Assembly: GCA_019636335.1 (NCBI GenBank)
Contig: JAHBXR010000011.1
Coordinates: 145,742 to 209,741 of the forward strand
DNA length: 64,000 bases
DNA from: Pirellulales bacterium
GTDB taxonomy: Bacteria > Planctomycetota > Planctomycetia > Pirellulales > JAEUIK01
Direction of reading: 5' to 3'
Made by a program: the position numbers and the translations under genes. The notes under the pieces were generated by a model. The model saw only the letters and a list, made by a program, of their open reading frames with translations. It searched no databases and was not told where the DNA came from. Positions 38,001 through 46,774 of this stretch are shown piece after piece. Numbering within the stretch: position 1 is the first letter of the stretch; each line of letters begins with the position of its first letter.

Positions 38001-38146
38001 GCTTTATGCTGGACACGGATACGTGCTCGGCATTCGGCGTGACGCTGCCCCGGCGTCTCAATGCGCCGGGCCGCCGACCAGTTCCGGGTCGAAAGGTTCC
38101 AGGTTGCCGTCGGGACCGAAGGGCATCTCGCGCGGCTCGACGATGA
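37997..38146 (+). pseudogene. vapC remnant (PIN toxin, truncated)
   Basis: The frame from GTG 37997, four bases inside the antitoxin gene, encodes VSFMLDTDTCSAF, the N-terminus of PIN-domain VapC toxins with the first catalytic Asp. After about 13 codons similarity ends, and the frame runs antisense into the DUF2088 gene, stopping at 38146. The rest of the toxin is missing, so the module can no longer make an active nuclease. The truncation point is at or near the end of the DUF2088 gene (38058). Confidence 0.7.
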
Positions 38147-39347
38147 TTTCCAGATCGTCGCGCTGGCGTGCCTCGTCCAGGTAGCATTCCGCGCACTCGA
38201 CTTCCGAAAGGTGCAGCGTGTTGCGAATCCAGAGGATGCGCGACGCGTTCCCTTCGCGCAGGCCGCACGTCGACAGGGCCGCGTCCAATACCTCGCGATC
38301 GGTGTCGTAGTAAACCGGCACCTGGGCCCCCGAGGGATGCCCCCCCGTCAGGCAGTTGATGCGGGTGATGTTGAAGTCGATCTGCTCGTAGCAGCGCGTG
38401 GTGCAGAATTCGGCGATGCCGATACCGGCGGCGTTGCCATGCGTTTCCTCGGTCAGTCCGCGAACCATGATGCGTTTGACCTTGGGCCACTCGTCGTCGA
38501 GCGCCTTGTGATCGTGGAACTTGCGTCCCACGACGTTCGTATCCATGCCGGCGCCCGAGATATTCTTGCCGATCTCTTCGATAATCAGCACGTCGGCCGT
38601 GCGGAAGGGGAGTCGCGGCATCCAGCGCTTCGCCAGCACGAGCAGTTCCTTCTCGCGCGATTCGAACTGCGCCGGCGCGACCGCCTCGATCAGCGCGGTC
38701 TCGTCGTAGCCGTTCTCGACGATGCCCACGCCCGCCACGACGCGGCACTCGGCCAGCACGCGGTCGGCCACGCTCCGCACGATCTGTCCGAAGCTGTAGT
38801 CGTTGATCGCGCGGTGATAGATCTTCGCCCCTTCGTGCTTGCCCAGCCCGATGAGCATCATCTTCATCAGGCCACTTTCGATATCGCCGACAAAGCCGGT
38901 ATGGGGCTTGATGCGGCCACAGACGACCACGTGATTGGCCCCGTAGGCGTGCTTGTCGAAATGGACGGGAATCCCCTCGGCCGTCTGGCAGACGATCACC
39001 GTTTCCATCGACGCCTGGATCGGGCAGCCCATCGCGCTTTCGGTGATGCCGTAGCCCGCCAGAATGCCCCGCTGTCCCTCGGCCGTGCCACCGCCGTGGC
39101 TCCCCATCGCCGGCACGATGAATGGCTTCGCGCCGATCCCCTGCAGGTGGTCCACAATCGCCTTGATGATCGTGGCGATGTTGGCAATGCCGCGGCTCCC
39201 GGCGCTGATGGCCACCGTCTCGCCCGGCTGGATACGGTCGCGCAGCGAGAGTCGCGCGAGCTGCGACTTGACCTCGGCCGGAATGTCAAGGACGCGCGGG
39301 CGTTCGAACGTCTGACGGACACGGAACATCTGCGGATAGCCGGACAT
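38058..39347 (-). CDS. DUF2088 / LarA-N-like protein
   Basis: 429 residues from ATG 39347 (MSGYPQMFRVRQTFERPRVL). Motifs of the LarA-N/DUF2088 fold: GSRGIANIATIIKAIVDHLQ, PAMGSHGGGTAEGQRGILAG, VVCGRIKPHTGFVGDIESGL and KMMLIGLGKHEGAKIYHRAI. LarA is the nickel-pincer lactate racemase, but DUF2088 members are broader and the lar maturation genes are absent here, so the reaction is unknown. The 304-bp gap to the divergent next gene probably holds both promoters. Confidence 0.88.
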   Translation of the reverse strand: MSGYPQMFRVRQTFERPRVLDIPAEVKSQLARLSLRDRIQPGETVAISAGSRGIANIATIIKAIVDHLQGIGAKPFIVPAMGSHGGGTAEGQRGILAGYGITESAMGCPIQASMETVIVCQTAEGIPVHFDKHAYGANHVVVCGRIKPHTGFVGDIESGLMKMMLIGLGKHEGAKIYHRAINDYSFGQIVRSVADRVLAECRVVAGVGIVENGYDETALIEAVAPAQFESREKELLVLAKRWMPRLPFRTADVLIIEEIGKNISGAGMDTNVVGRKFHDHKALDDEWPKVKRIMVRGLTEETHGNAAGIGIAEFCTTRCYEQIDFNITRINCLTGGHPSGAQVPVYYDTDREVLDAALSTCGLREGNASRILWIRNTLHLSEVECAECYLDEARQRDDLEIIVEPREMPFGPDGNLEPFDPELVGGPAH

Positions 39348-39650
39348 GGGCAAGCAACTCCGAGGCCAAAAACGGGAGGGTCCCTGGATCTTAGCCGGGG
39401 TAAGTTTCGTCGTCCATGACGCCGCACAGGGAGCGAGCACCCCCGGTCCGGCCGTGGCGCGGCATCGGCTGGTACGCCTTGCAAACAAGACGCGGCCGGC
39501 GGCCTTGCCGGGCGATAGCCGTTCGGTGAGTCTGTTGTTGCGGTTTGTCGTTGGCGTTAAGGTGGACGGCGGCCCCCTCGGCCTGTTGCGAACAGCGACC
39601 GGCGCCCGTTTAAATCTCGCAATGTCTTTTCTTCGCAAGGAGCGTGTTCG
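39348..39650. other. divergent intergenic region
   Basis: 303 bases between the DUF2088 gene and the UxaC-family gene, likely promoters for both. An AAGGAG lies just before the ATG at 39651. No repeat seen. Confidence 0.4.
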
Positions 39651-40937
39651 ATGTCGTTGGAGCTTCGTGGGCGTTTGTTCGACGAGTTGGATCGGTTGGT
39701 GATTGTCGACCCGCACACGCACATCAACCCCCACGCGCCGGCCGCCGCGAATCTGGGCGACATCCTGGGTTACCACTACTACACCGAGCTGGCGCACTCG
39801 GCCGGCATGCCCCGCGAGCAGATCGAGCAGCCCGGCATCGAGCCCCGTGAAAAGGTGCGCCGACTCGTCACGAATCTCGCCCCGCTCGACAACACGATCC
39901 AATACAGTTGGCTTATGGAGATGGCGCGCCGACTCTTCGACTTCGATGAGGAGCGGCTCACCCCCGAGAACTGGGAACGACTGTACGACCGCGTCTCGCA
40001 GCGGGCCGCCGCCCCCGACTGGTCGCAACAGGTGCTCGAGAAGAGCCGCCTATCGGCCGTCTTCCTGACGAACGATTTCGACGATCCGCTCGAGGGCTTC
40101 GACACGAAGGTCTATATCCCCTGCCTGCGTACGGACGATCTCGTCTTCCACCTGGCCAGACCCGAGGTGCGCGAGCGGCTGCAAAAGTCGACGAACCTCT
40201 CCGTCGATAGCGTGACGGCCTTGCGCCAGGCGATCGCGGCGCGGTTCGAGCACTTTACGCAGCGCGGCGCCCGGGCCTGTGCCATCTCGCTCCCTCCCGA
40301 CTTTTCGCCAGCCTCGGTATCGAACCACGATGCCGAAACGGCGGTCGAGAAGCTCCTCGCGGCCGGTGTTGCGGCCGATGCGGAGACTCGCAGCGTGGTG
40401 GCGCGCTTCGTCTTCTGGACGCTGGCCGAGATGTGCGCCGAGTACCGCCTCCCCTTCGATCTCATGATCGGCGTAAACCGCGCCGTCTACGCCGGCGGCG
40501 TTTACCAGGGGCAGGATCTCTACGACAGCCGCGTGTCGCTCATTCAGTATCGCGAGCTGTTCAACGCCTTCCCCCGGGTCACGTTCCCCATTTCCGTGCT
40601 GGCCAGCGTGACGAACCAGGAGTTGGTGAGCTATAGCTGGATCTTTCCCAACGTGGTTACCAATGGGCACTGGTGGTATTCGAACACCCCGAATTACATC
40701 GAGTTCGATGCGGCGGCTCGTCTCGAAGCGGTCCCCCGCACGAAGCAAATCGGCTACTACAGCGATATGTACAAGCTGGAATTCGCCCTGCCGAAGTTCG
40801 CCATGTACAAGCGGATCCTGGCCAAGATCCTGGCCGAGCGGTTCGTGCTCGACCGCGGCTGGAGCGAGTCTCGCGCCGTGGCCCTGGGGACGGAAGTCTT
40901 GCGCGACAACACCACTCGTATTTTCGGTGAAGTATAA
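39651..40937 (+). CDS. glucuronate isomerase (UxaC) family protein
   Basis: 428 residues starting MSLELRGRLFDELDRLVIVD, with AAGGAG upstream. The amidohydrolase metal motif DPHTHINPHA, the family's FDLMIGVNRAVYAGGVYQGQ, and late HWWYSNTPNYIEFDAAARLE and KQIGYYSDMYKLEF support a UxaC-type TIM barrel. True UxaC is about 470 residues; this one is 428, so it may use another uronate or be a planctomycete variant. No other hexuronate gene lies nearby. Confidence 0.85.
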   Translation: MSLELRGRLFDELDRLVIVDPHTHINPHAPAAANLGDILGYHYYTELAHSAGMPREQIEQPGIEPREKVRRLVTNLAPLDNTIQYSWLMEMARRLFDFDEERLTPENWERLYDRVSQRAAAPDWSQQVLEKSRLSAVFLTNDFDDPLEGFDTKVYIPCLRTDDLVFHLARPEVRERLQKSTNLSVDSVTALRQAIAARFEHFTQRGARACAISLPPDFSPASVSNHDAETAVEKLLAAGVAADAETRSVVARFVFWTLAEMCAEYRLPFDLMIGVNRAVYAGGVYQGQDLYDSRVSLIQYRELFNAFPRVTFPISVLASVTNQELVSYSWIFPNVVTNGHWWYSNTPNYIEFDAAARLEAVPRTKQIGYYSDMYKLEFALPKFAMYKRILAKILAERFVLDRGWSESRAVALGTEVLRDNTTRIFGEV

Positions 40938-41077
40938 TTGCCAGCATCGAGTTCATCCGGTGGCGGCCGCGCGGACAGCCACGCTCGCGGTCGGCGAGAG
41001 CCCGAGCGGCCGTGAATCGGCTCGGCGGTACGGCGAGGAACAATCTTCCGCGACGTGGAGGCCGTAGAAGAGACACC

Positions 41078-42481
41078 ATGAAGATTGCCTCACACACGTT
41101 CCGCCCCTGGTTCGCGTTTCTGCTGGCCGCATTAGTCATTGGACTTGCGTCAGGCAACGCCAGGGCCGAAGAGCAGTTGCTGTTCGATTTCGAGGCCACG
41201 CCACTCGGCGAACACTGGGGGGCCTTTCGCGATATCACGGTCCAGCGGTCCGCGATTCCCGCCCCCCCTCCGGCCGACGCCAGCCGCGACGGCGCCATCG
41301 TGCCGGCCGAGCACGCCCTGCACGTCGAGACCGTGGGGAGCGCGGGGCTGGTGAGCGCGCAGGGCGAGCTGCCCACCGATTGGCGCCCCTTTCAGACCTT
41401 GAACTTTTGGGTCTATCGCGATCCCGCGGCGTCGCTGGCGCAGCCTCTCTCGACCTTCGAGGTGCGCCTGTCCGATCACAACAACAAAGTTTCCTTCTGG
41501 CGCCGGATCGAGGTCTCGCACGAAGGTTGGAAACGCATCAGCCTGCCGCTCCGCTGGATGCGCTGGGGCGAAGGGCCGATTCCCCGCTGGGACGATGTCA
41601 CGCGGTTGGCCTTCTGGTTTCGCGATGCCGCCGATCTCTGGATCGATTCCGTTTCAATAACACCCGGCAATGATGCGGAAGCCAGCGAGCTCAGTGCCAA
41701 GGATCTCTTCGACGTGGCGTTCCCCGGTGGGGATCCCGCAAAGATCATCGTGATCCAGACGGGGGACTACCTGGTCATGACGAACGCGCGAGACCTGGAG
41801 CCCTACCGTCTGGGACGCCATCTCGACGAAGTGGTGGCCTCCGTGCGGCGCGATCTCCCCTTCCTCGATCGGCGCGCGGGGCGGGCCAAGATGCTGATCT
41901 TTGCCACGCGCGGAGAGTACCAGGCGTTCACCCCACGGTTCGCCGAGAAGCTAGGGGGCGTGGCTCCACCCCCCACGAGCGACGGCTTCACCACGCAGGC
42001 CGTGGCGACCTCGTCCTGGGATCCGCAGTTCGGCACCCTCCGTCCGGTCTTCACCCATGAGTTCGTCCACTCGCTGGTGGCGCAAGGCACGCGCTTGCCC
42101 AACTCGCAGGAATGGTTCCACGAGGGATACGCGACCCTCGTGCAGCGGCGCTTTCATCCGCAGGCGAATCTGCCCGAGCTGGTCCGCGCAGGGCTGGCCG
42201 ATCCTTCACTCAGGCTACCGTTGTCGCGCTTGTGCGACGGCAAGCTGATTCCGCTGACGGCCTACTGGCAGGCCATGACCGTCGTCGAGACCTTGCTCAC
42301 CAATCCCAAGTACAGCCAGCACTTGCCCGAGCTGCTCGAACGTTTTGCCGAGGCGGGCAGCACCGATCTCGGTCCCCACCTGACCGATTTGCTCAGCAGC
42401 AACTGGCTGCAATTGACCGAAGACTGGATCACCCATTGCCAGCAAACCTACGGCGTCGAGAGTCAAGCCGAGAGTCGGTAG
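41078..42481 (+). CDS. secreted peptidase-MA-like metallopeptidase with N-terminal binding module
   Basis: 467 residues from ATG 41078 (MKIASHTFRPWFAFLLAALV), a signal peptide ending near ARA. The N-terminal 200 residues resemble a CIA30/CBM-like beta-sandwich (LLFDFEATPLGEHWGAFRDI). The C-terminal part has the gluzincin motif THEFVHSLVAQG and, about 20 residues on, WFHEGYATLVQ with the third ligand, as in peptidase-MA-like proteins. Probably acts on cell-surface or extracellular protein. No neighbour helps define it. Confidence 0.8.
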   Translation: MKIASHTFRPWFAFLLAALVIGLASGNARAEEQLLFDFEATPLGEHWGAFRDITVQRSAIPAPPPADASRDGAIVPAEHALHVETVGSAGLVSAQGELPTDWRPFQTLNFWVYRDPAASLAQPLSTFEVRLSDHNNKVSFWRRIEVSHEGWKRISLPLRWMRWGEGPIPRWDDVTRLAFWFRDAADLWIDSVSITPGNDAEASELSAKDLFDVAFPGGDPAKIIVIQTGDYLVMTNARDLEPYRLGRHLDEVVASVRRDLPFLDRRAGRAKMLIFATRGEYQAFTPRFAEKLGGVAPPPTSDGFTTQAVATSSWDPQFGTLRPVFTHEFVHSLVAQGTRLPNSQEWFHEGYATLVQRRFHPQANLPELVRAGLADPSLRLPLSRLCDGKLIPLTAYWQAMTVVETLLTNPKYSQHLPELLERFAEAGSTDLGPHLTDLLSSNWLQLTEDWITHCQQTYGVESQAESR

Positions 42482-42596
42482 CTGGCGACCATTACGGTAT
42501 TGATAGCCTTCAGCAATAGACGCTAGCTATACTGATAACTGTTCCCCTGCTGCCCTTGTTCCCTCGGAGCGGAATAGCCGAAAAAAGGTGCTCGTT

Positions 42597-42851
42597 ATGT
42601 CCGTCGATCCCGCCGAGATCGAAGCCTTCATCGCGGAAAAGATTGCTCTCGGCCAGTTTCAATCGCGAGAGGAGTTTTTCGTGGCCGCGGCGCGACTCTA
42701 TTGCGAGATGGAGTGCCGCGAGACGCAACTACAGGCGGATATCGCCGTGGCGCTCGACGAGCCCGCGCGCGGTCTGAGTGCCCCTTTGGATGTCGATTCG
42801 ATCAAGTCAGAACTTGCTGCCGAGCTCGAGGCCGACGGGCGAGATAGATAA
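42597..42851 (+). CDS. ParD-like antitoxin
   Basis: 84 residues from ATG 42597 (MSVDPAEIEAFIAEKIALGQ), preceded by an AAAAAAGG ribosome site. The body FQSREEFFVAAARLYCEMEC is ParD-like; the tail is acidic (ELAAELEADGRDR). Directly followed, with no gap, by a ParE-like start at 42852, the standard parDE order. Confidence 0.8.
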   Translation: MSVDPAEIEAFIAEKIALGQFQSREEFFVAAARLYCEMECRETQLQADIAVALDEPARGLSAPLDVDSIKSELAAELEADGRDR

Positions 42852-43161
42852 ATGGGCCAGGTGCGCCGCACGCCTCAGGCCAGGGCGGACCTCAAGGCGA
42901 TTGCTCGGCACATCGCGCCCGAGTCATTATCTCGATGCGGCCTTGCGATTCCTGGATGCGTTTGAGCGGAAGTTCGCTCACGATGCGCGCGAGCCGCAAC
43001 TTGACGAGGCACGCCCGAGCCTGGGAAGGGATATGCGGCAGTTCGTTCTGGGAAATTACGTCGCCTATGATCGGCCGGAAAAAGGCGGCGTCGAGCCTTT
43101 GCGCATCCTGCACGGAAGTCGGGATATCCATGCCGCGTGGCGAGAGCGATCGGACTCTTGA
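42852..43161 (+). pseudogene. frameshifted parE toxin
   Basis: The frame from ATG 42852 encodes MGQVRRTPQARADLKAIARH-IAPES, then stops; the remaining ParE sequence (HYLDAALRFLDAFERKFAHD, then GNYVAYDRPEKGGVEPLRIL) continues in another frame to the stop at 43161. The shift lies around 42915-42925. The total of 310 bases is one more than a multiple of three, so a single extra base (or two missing) explains it. The product as read is nonfunctional; a sequencing or assembly error cannot be excluded. Confidence 0.8.
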
Positions 43162-43201
43162 TGTGTCAACCAGCGCTCATGTTACCTCTCGCCGATCGAA
43201 G

Positions 43202-44884
43202 ATGCGTGACTATCTTGCGCTAACGCTCGTCGCCCTTCTGGCCACGACGTTGATGTTTTGGCAGCTCGGGCGTCGCTATTTGTGGCAGGACGAAGCCGCC
43301 ACGGCCGTCCTGGCCGAGCGGATGTTCGAGTACGGCAAGCCGCTCGGCTACGACGGCCGCAACCTCATCACGATGGACGTGAACCTCAGCAGCGACCGCG
43401 CCGCGCTCGAGAAAATTCTCGACCAGCCCGACGCCATGGTGCAATACTTCGGCCAGCGCGGCGACTACAAAGCCGATACCACCTGGATCGGGCAGCCGTG
43501 GGGACAGTTCGTACTGGCCGGTTCTTCGTTGGCGGCGCTGGGGCACGGCACCTGGCAGGCACGGCTCCCCTTTGCACTCTGCGGTATGCTGGCCGTCGTG
43601 GTGCTATATCTCTTCACTCGCCGCTGTTTCGACGATCCGCTGCTCGCGCTGCTGGCCGCCTTCTTGCTGCTGGCGAACGTCTACTGGGTGCTGCACATGC
43701 GGCAGTGCCGCTACTACGCCCCCTCGTCGCTTTTTCTCCTGCTGACGATCGTCGCCTACCTGCGTTGGCAGGATGCACGACGTTTCGGCGCGGCGATCTT
43801 CGTCGCCGCCGCCTGGCTCTGGTTCCAGTGCGACTATGGCACGGTCTGGCCCGTGCTGGGCGTGCTCGCCGCCGATGCGCTCGTCGAGCGTCGCCGATCG
43901 ATCGTGCAAAGCGTGACCGTTTTCGCCGTCGTCGGGCTATCGCTGCTCCCCTGGGTGGTCTATTACGAGTTGCTCTGGCGGATGAAAGAAACGCCCGTCG
44001 GTGCCCTGCACCGTGTGATGGGCAGTCTTTTCTACTTCAATCAGTATTTGTTTCCTCTGGTTCTGCTGCCGCTGGCCGCGTGGTGCCTGTGGCGCTCGCG
44101 CGGCTCGTTGCGCGCCGACCAGCGCCAGATACTGGTTGTTTCTCTTTTAGTGCTCGTGAGTCTGCTCGTCTGGGTGCCGATCGTCACACCCGCTCCGCAC
44201 CATCGGTATTTCGTGGTGACGACCCCTCTCGCCTGCCTGCTATTGGCGTACGTCGCCGTCTGGTTGGCGGGTAAGCTATCAGGAGGGACCGAGTTCAATA
44301 GGCGACGCACGGCGTTCGCTGCGGCTCTGGCCCTGCTGGTCGCCGCCCCCCCCTGGTTCTCGAATATTCCACTAGCGGTGTATCCCTCCGAACTGTGGCC
44401 GGTGAAGAGCGTCGGGACCTGGCTGCGTGCCGAGTATGCCGTCCTTTATCGCGATCTGAGCGGACAGGTCCGCGATCCGAATGCCGAGATCGTGGCCTTG
44501 CTCGCGCCGCGGCTCGGGCCCGAAGACGAAGTCCTCATCAACTACGAGGACATCCCCTTGATGTTTTACTTGCCCAACCGCGTTCGCGGAGGGGTGTTGG
44601 CCTTTCGTGTCGAAGACCGCAACAGTCCGCCTCCGCGTTTCGCCGTGCTGAACAACTCGGTGGTGCTCCACTATTCCGGCGAGCTGCAGCGGCAGACCTA
44701 TCGCCAGATGCTCGAGCGGCATCGGTGGAACGTCGTGCCGCGCGAGATTCCCGCGCTCCCCTCGAGCAATTGTCCCGACCCCGGCTTGCATCCGGCCCAA
44801 TGGGTAGCGGACGAATCCTTGACGATCCTCGAACTGGCGCCCGAGGATCGAGCAAAGCCACGACAGTCGGGGAACTCGAGTTGA
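43202..44884 (+). CDS. GT39/ArnT-like membrane glycosyltransferase, copy A
   Basis: 560 residues from ATG 43202 (MRDYLALTLVALLATTLMFW). Multi-spanning; the first outer loop has the acidic motif YLWQDEAATAVLAERM and TWIGQPWGQFVLAG, as in lipid-linked-sugar transferases of the PMT/ArnT clan. Repeated hydrophobic helices (VLYLFTRRCF, LLALLAAFLLLANVYW) are followed by a C-terminal soluble region (EDIPLMFYLPNRVRGGVLAF). The next gene is a close paralogue whose TTG start overlaps this stop. Acceptor unknown. Confidence 0.85.
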   Translation: MRDYLALTLVALLATTLMFWQLGRRYLWQDEAATAVLAERMFEYGKPLGYDGRNLITMDVNLSSDRAALEKILDQPDAMVQYFGQRGDYKADTTWIGQPWGQFVLAGSSLAALGHGTWQARLPFALCGMLAVVVLYLFTRRCFDDPLLALLAAFLLLANVYWVLHMRQCRYYAPSSLFLLLTIVAYLRWQDARRFGAAIFVAAAWLWFQCDYGTVWPVLGVLAADALVERRRSIVQSVTVFAVVGLSLLPWVVYYELLWRMKETPVGALHRVMGSLFYFNQYLFPLVLLPLAAWCLWRSRGSLRADQRQILVVSLLVLVSLLVWVPIVTPAPHHRYFVVTTPLACLLLAYVAVWLAGKLSGGTEFNRRRTAFAAALALLVAAPPWFSNIPLAVYPSELWPVKSVGTWLRAEYAVLYRDLSGQVRDPNAEIVALLAPRLGPEDEVLINYEDIPLMFYLPNRVRGGVLAFRVEDRNSPPPRFAVLNNSVVLHYSGELQRQTYRQMLERHRWNVVPREIPALPSSNCPDPGLHPAQWVADESLTILELAPEDRAKPRQSGNSS

Positions 44885-46578
44885 GCCAGCACGCCCACGA
44901 CAACTCGATCTCGTGGCAGCCGCGCGATTACGCTGCACTGGCGCTCGTCGTGGTGTTGGCCACTGGTATGCTCTTCTGGCGACTCGGCGAGCGGGCCATG
45001 TGGCAGGACGAAGCGGCGACGGCCCTCCTGGCCGAGCGGATGCTCGAACAGGGCCGACCGCTGGCCTACGACGGCCGCAACCTCATCACGATGGATGTGC
45101 CGAGTGCCGGTGATACCGAGCCTGGCGTCTTCGCGCGGCGCACGGGCGAGCCCAACGCGGCCGTCGCACATTACGCGGCGCGTGGCGACTACAAGCCCGA
45201 CACCACCTGGATCGGTCAGCCCTGGGGGCAATTCGTCTTGGCTGGCGCCTCGCTGGGGTTGCTCGGGCACGGCACCTGGCAGGCGCGGCTCCCCTTTGCC
45301 CTGTGTGGATGGGCCACGGTGGTCGCGCTCTGGTTCTTCGTGCGGCGCCGTTTCGACGATCGCCTGATGGCCACGCTGGCGGCGTGCCTCTTGTTGGCCA
45401 ACGTCTATTGGGTGCTGCACATGCGGCAGTGCCGCTATTACGCGCCGGCCTGTTTGTTCTTTTTTCTGACCTACGCCGCCTACCTCCGCTGGCAGGAACA
45501 CAGGCGGCATGGCGCCCTGTGGTTTGTCGGCACCGCCTGGCTCTGGTTTCAATTCGATTACGGCACGTTCTGGCCGATCGTCGCCATCCTGGGTCTCGAC
45601 GCCCTGGTACGCAGGCGACATAGCATCCTCAAGACGCTAGCGACGTTCGCCGCCTTGGCCGTCAGCATCGCCCCCTGGGTCTACTACTACGAGATCCTCT
45701 CTCGCGTAAAACCGACGGTCATCTCGCTCGAAGCGCGCGAGCTGGGGCTGTTCTTCTACTTCAATCAATTCCTCCTGCCCGTCGTGCTCTTGCCGGTGAT
45801 CGTGTGGGTAGTCTGGCGCGCGCGGCGCGAGCAGTCCATCGAGCGGCGCCAGGCACTCGGCGTCGCCCTGGCGATCGTGGCTAGCCTGTTGCTTTGGGCG
45901 CCGCTGATCGTGCCGGCGCCGCATCTGCGTTACCTGATTGGCGCGGCTCCGCTGGCGTGCCTCTTGATGGCGTTCACGTTCGTGGAGTTGGCCTCGCTCG
46001 TCACGCGTCGTGCGACGCAGCCAGTCTGGCGCGCCGTGGTCGCAGCGGCTCTCGCGGGCTTCGTCATGTTCGTCCCCTGGCTCTCGAATGCGGCCCTGGT
46101 CTTTTACCCCAGCGATTATTGGGTCGTCTCGCGCGTCGGCACCTGGCTGCGTGCCGAATGGATTACCTTCTTCCAGGATATCGGAGGAATCGAGCGCGAT
46201 CAGAATGGCGAGGTCGTCGAGTTGCTTCAGTCTCGGCTGCGTCCCGGAGACGAGATCCTGACCAACTACGAAGATATTCCCTTGATGTTCTATCTCGATC
46301 GCCCGATCCGCGGTGGCCTCGCGGGCTTTCGCATCAACGACACCGCGACTCCCCCGCCGCGATTCGTGGTCATCGTCGAGAGTGCCGAGTTCCTCTATTC
46401 GGCGACGATGAGCAATGCCTTTCGCGCGGCGATCGCACGTCACACCTGGCGCGAGGTGCGCAACGATATTCCGGCGTTTCGCACGAGCAATTGCCCCGAC
46501 CCCTTCATGCACCCGGGACAGTGGGGGCCCGAAGGGCGCATCGTCGTGCTCGAATTGGATCCGAGCCAGGGAAGCTGA
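44881..46578 (+). CDS. GT39/ArnT-like membrane glycosyltransferase, copy B
   Basis: 565 residues from TTG 44881, overlapping the stop of copy A by four bases (TTGA), with GGGGA upstream; no ATG gives a full first helix, so the TTG is chosen. Same architecture: AMWQDEAATALLAERM, YDGRNLITMDVPS, TWIGQPWGQFVLAGASLGLL, HMRQCRYYAPACLF, and YEDIPLMFYLDRPIRGGLAG. Copy A and copy B are clearly tandem duplicates, probably one transcript. Copy A has no obvious extra domain. Confidence 0.85.
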   Translation: MSQHAHDNSISWQPRDYAALALVVVLATGMLFWRLGERAMWQDEAATALLAERMLEQGRPLAYDGRNLITMDVPSAGDTEPGVFARRTGEPNAAVAHYAARGDYKPDTTWIGQPWGQFVLAGASLGLLGHGTWQARLPFALCGWATVVALWFFVRRRFDDRLMATLAACLLLANVYWVLHMRQCRYYAPACLFFFLTYAAYLRWQEHRRHGALWFVGTAWLWFQFDYGTFWPIVAILGLDALVRRRHSILKTLATFAALAVSIAPWVYYYEILSRVKPTVISLEARELGLFFYFNQFLLPVVLLPVIVWVVWRARREQSIERRQALGVALAIVASLLLWAPLIVPAPHLRYLIGAAPLACLLMAFTFVELASLVTRRATQPVWRAVVAAALAGFVMFVPWLSNAALVFYPSDYWVVSRVGTWLRAEWITFFQDIGGIERDQNGEVVELLQSRLRPGDEILTNYEDIPLMFYLDRPIRGGLAGFRINDTATPPPRFVVIVESAEFLYSATMSNAFRAAIARHTWREVRNDIPAFRTSNCPDPFMHPGQWGPEGRIVVLELDPSQGS

Positions 46579-46774
46579 CGCTTCGAGCCGGGGCGGATTT
46601 AGGCCCAAAACCGGCCTCGGCACCGTAGAGTTGGACCGCTGGCCCGCGTATGCTGGAGCGGTCCAACCGGTCCCTTTTTGGTCGCTCCCGCGACCAGCCC
46701 CCCGGGGACCGCACGCTGCCAACCTGCGCCTCTATGCCCCGACTCTTTCTTCCTCCGTTGTAGGTGATGTGCCG

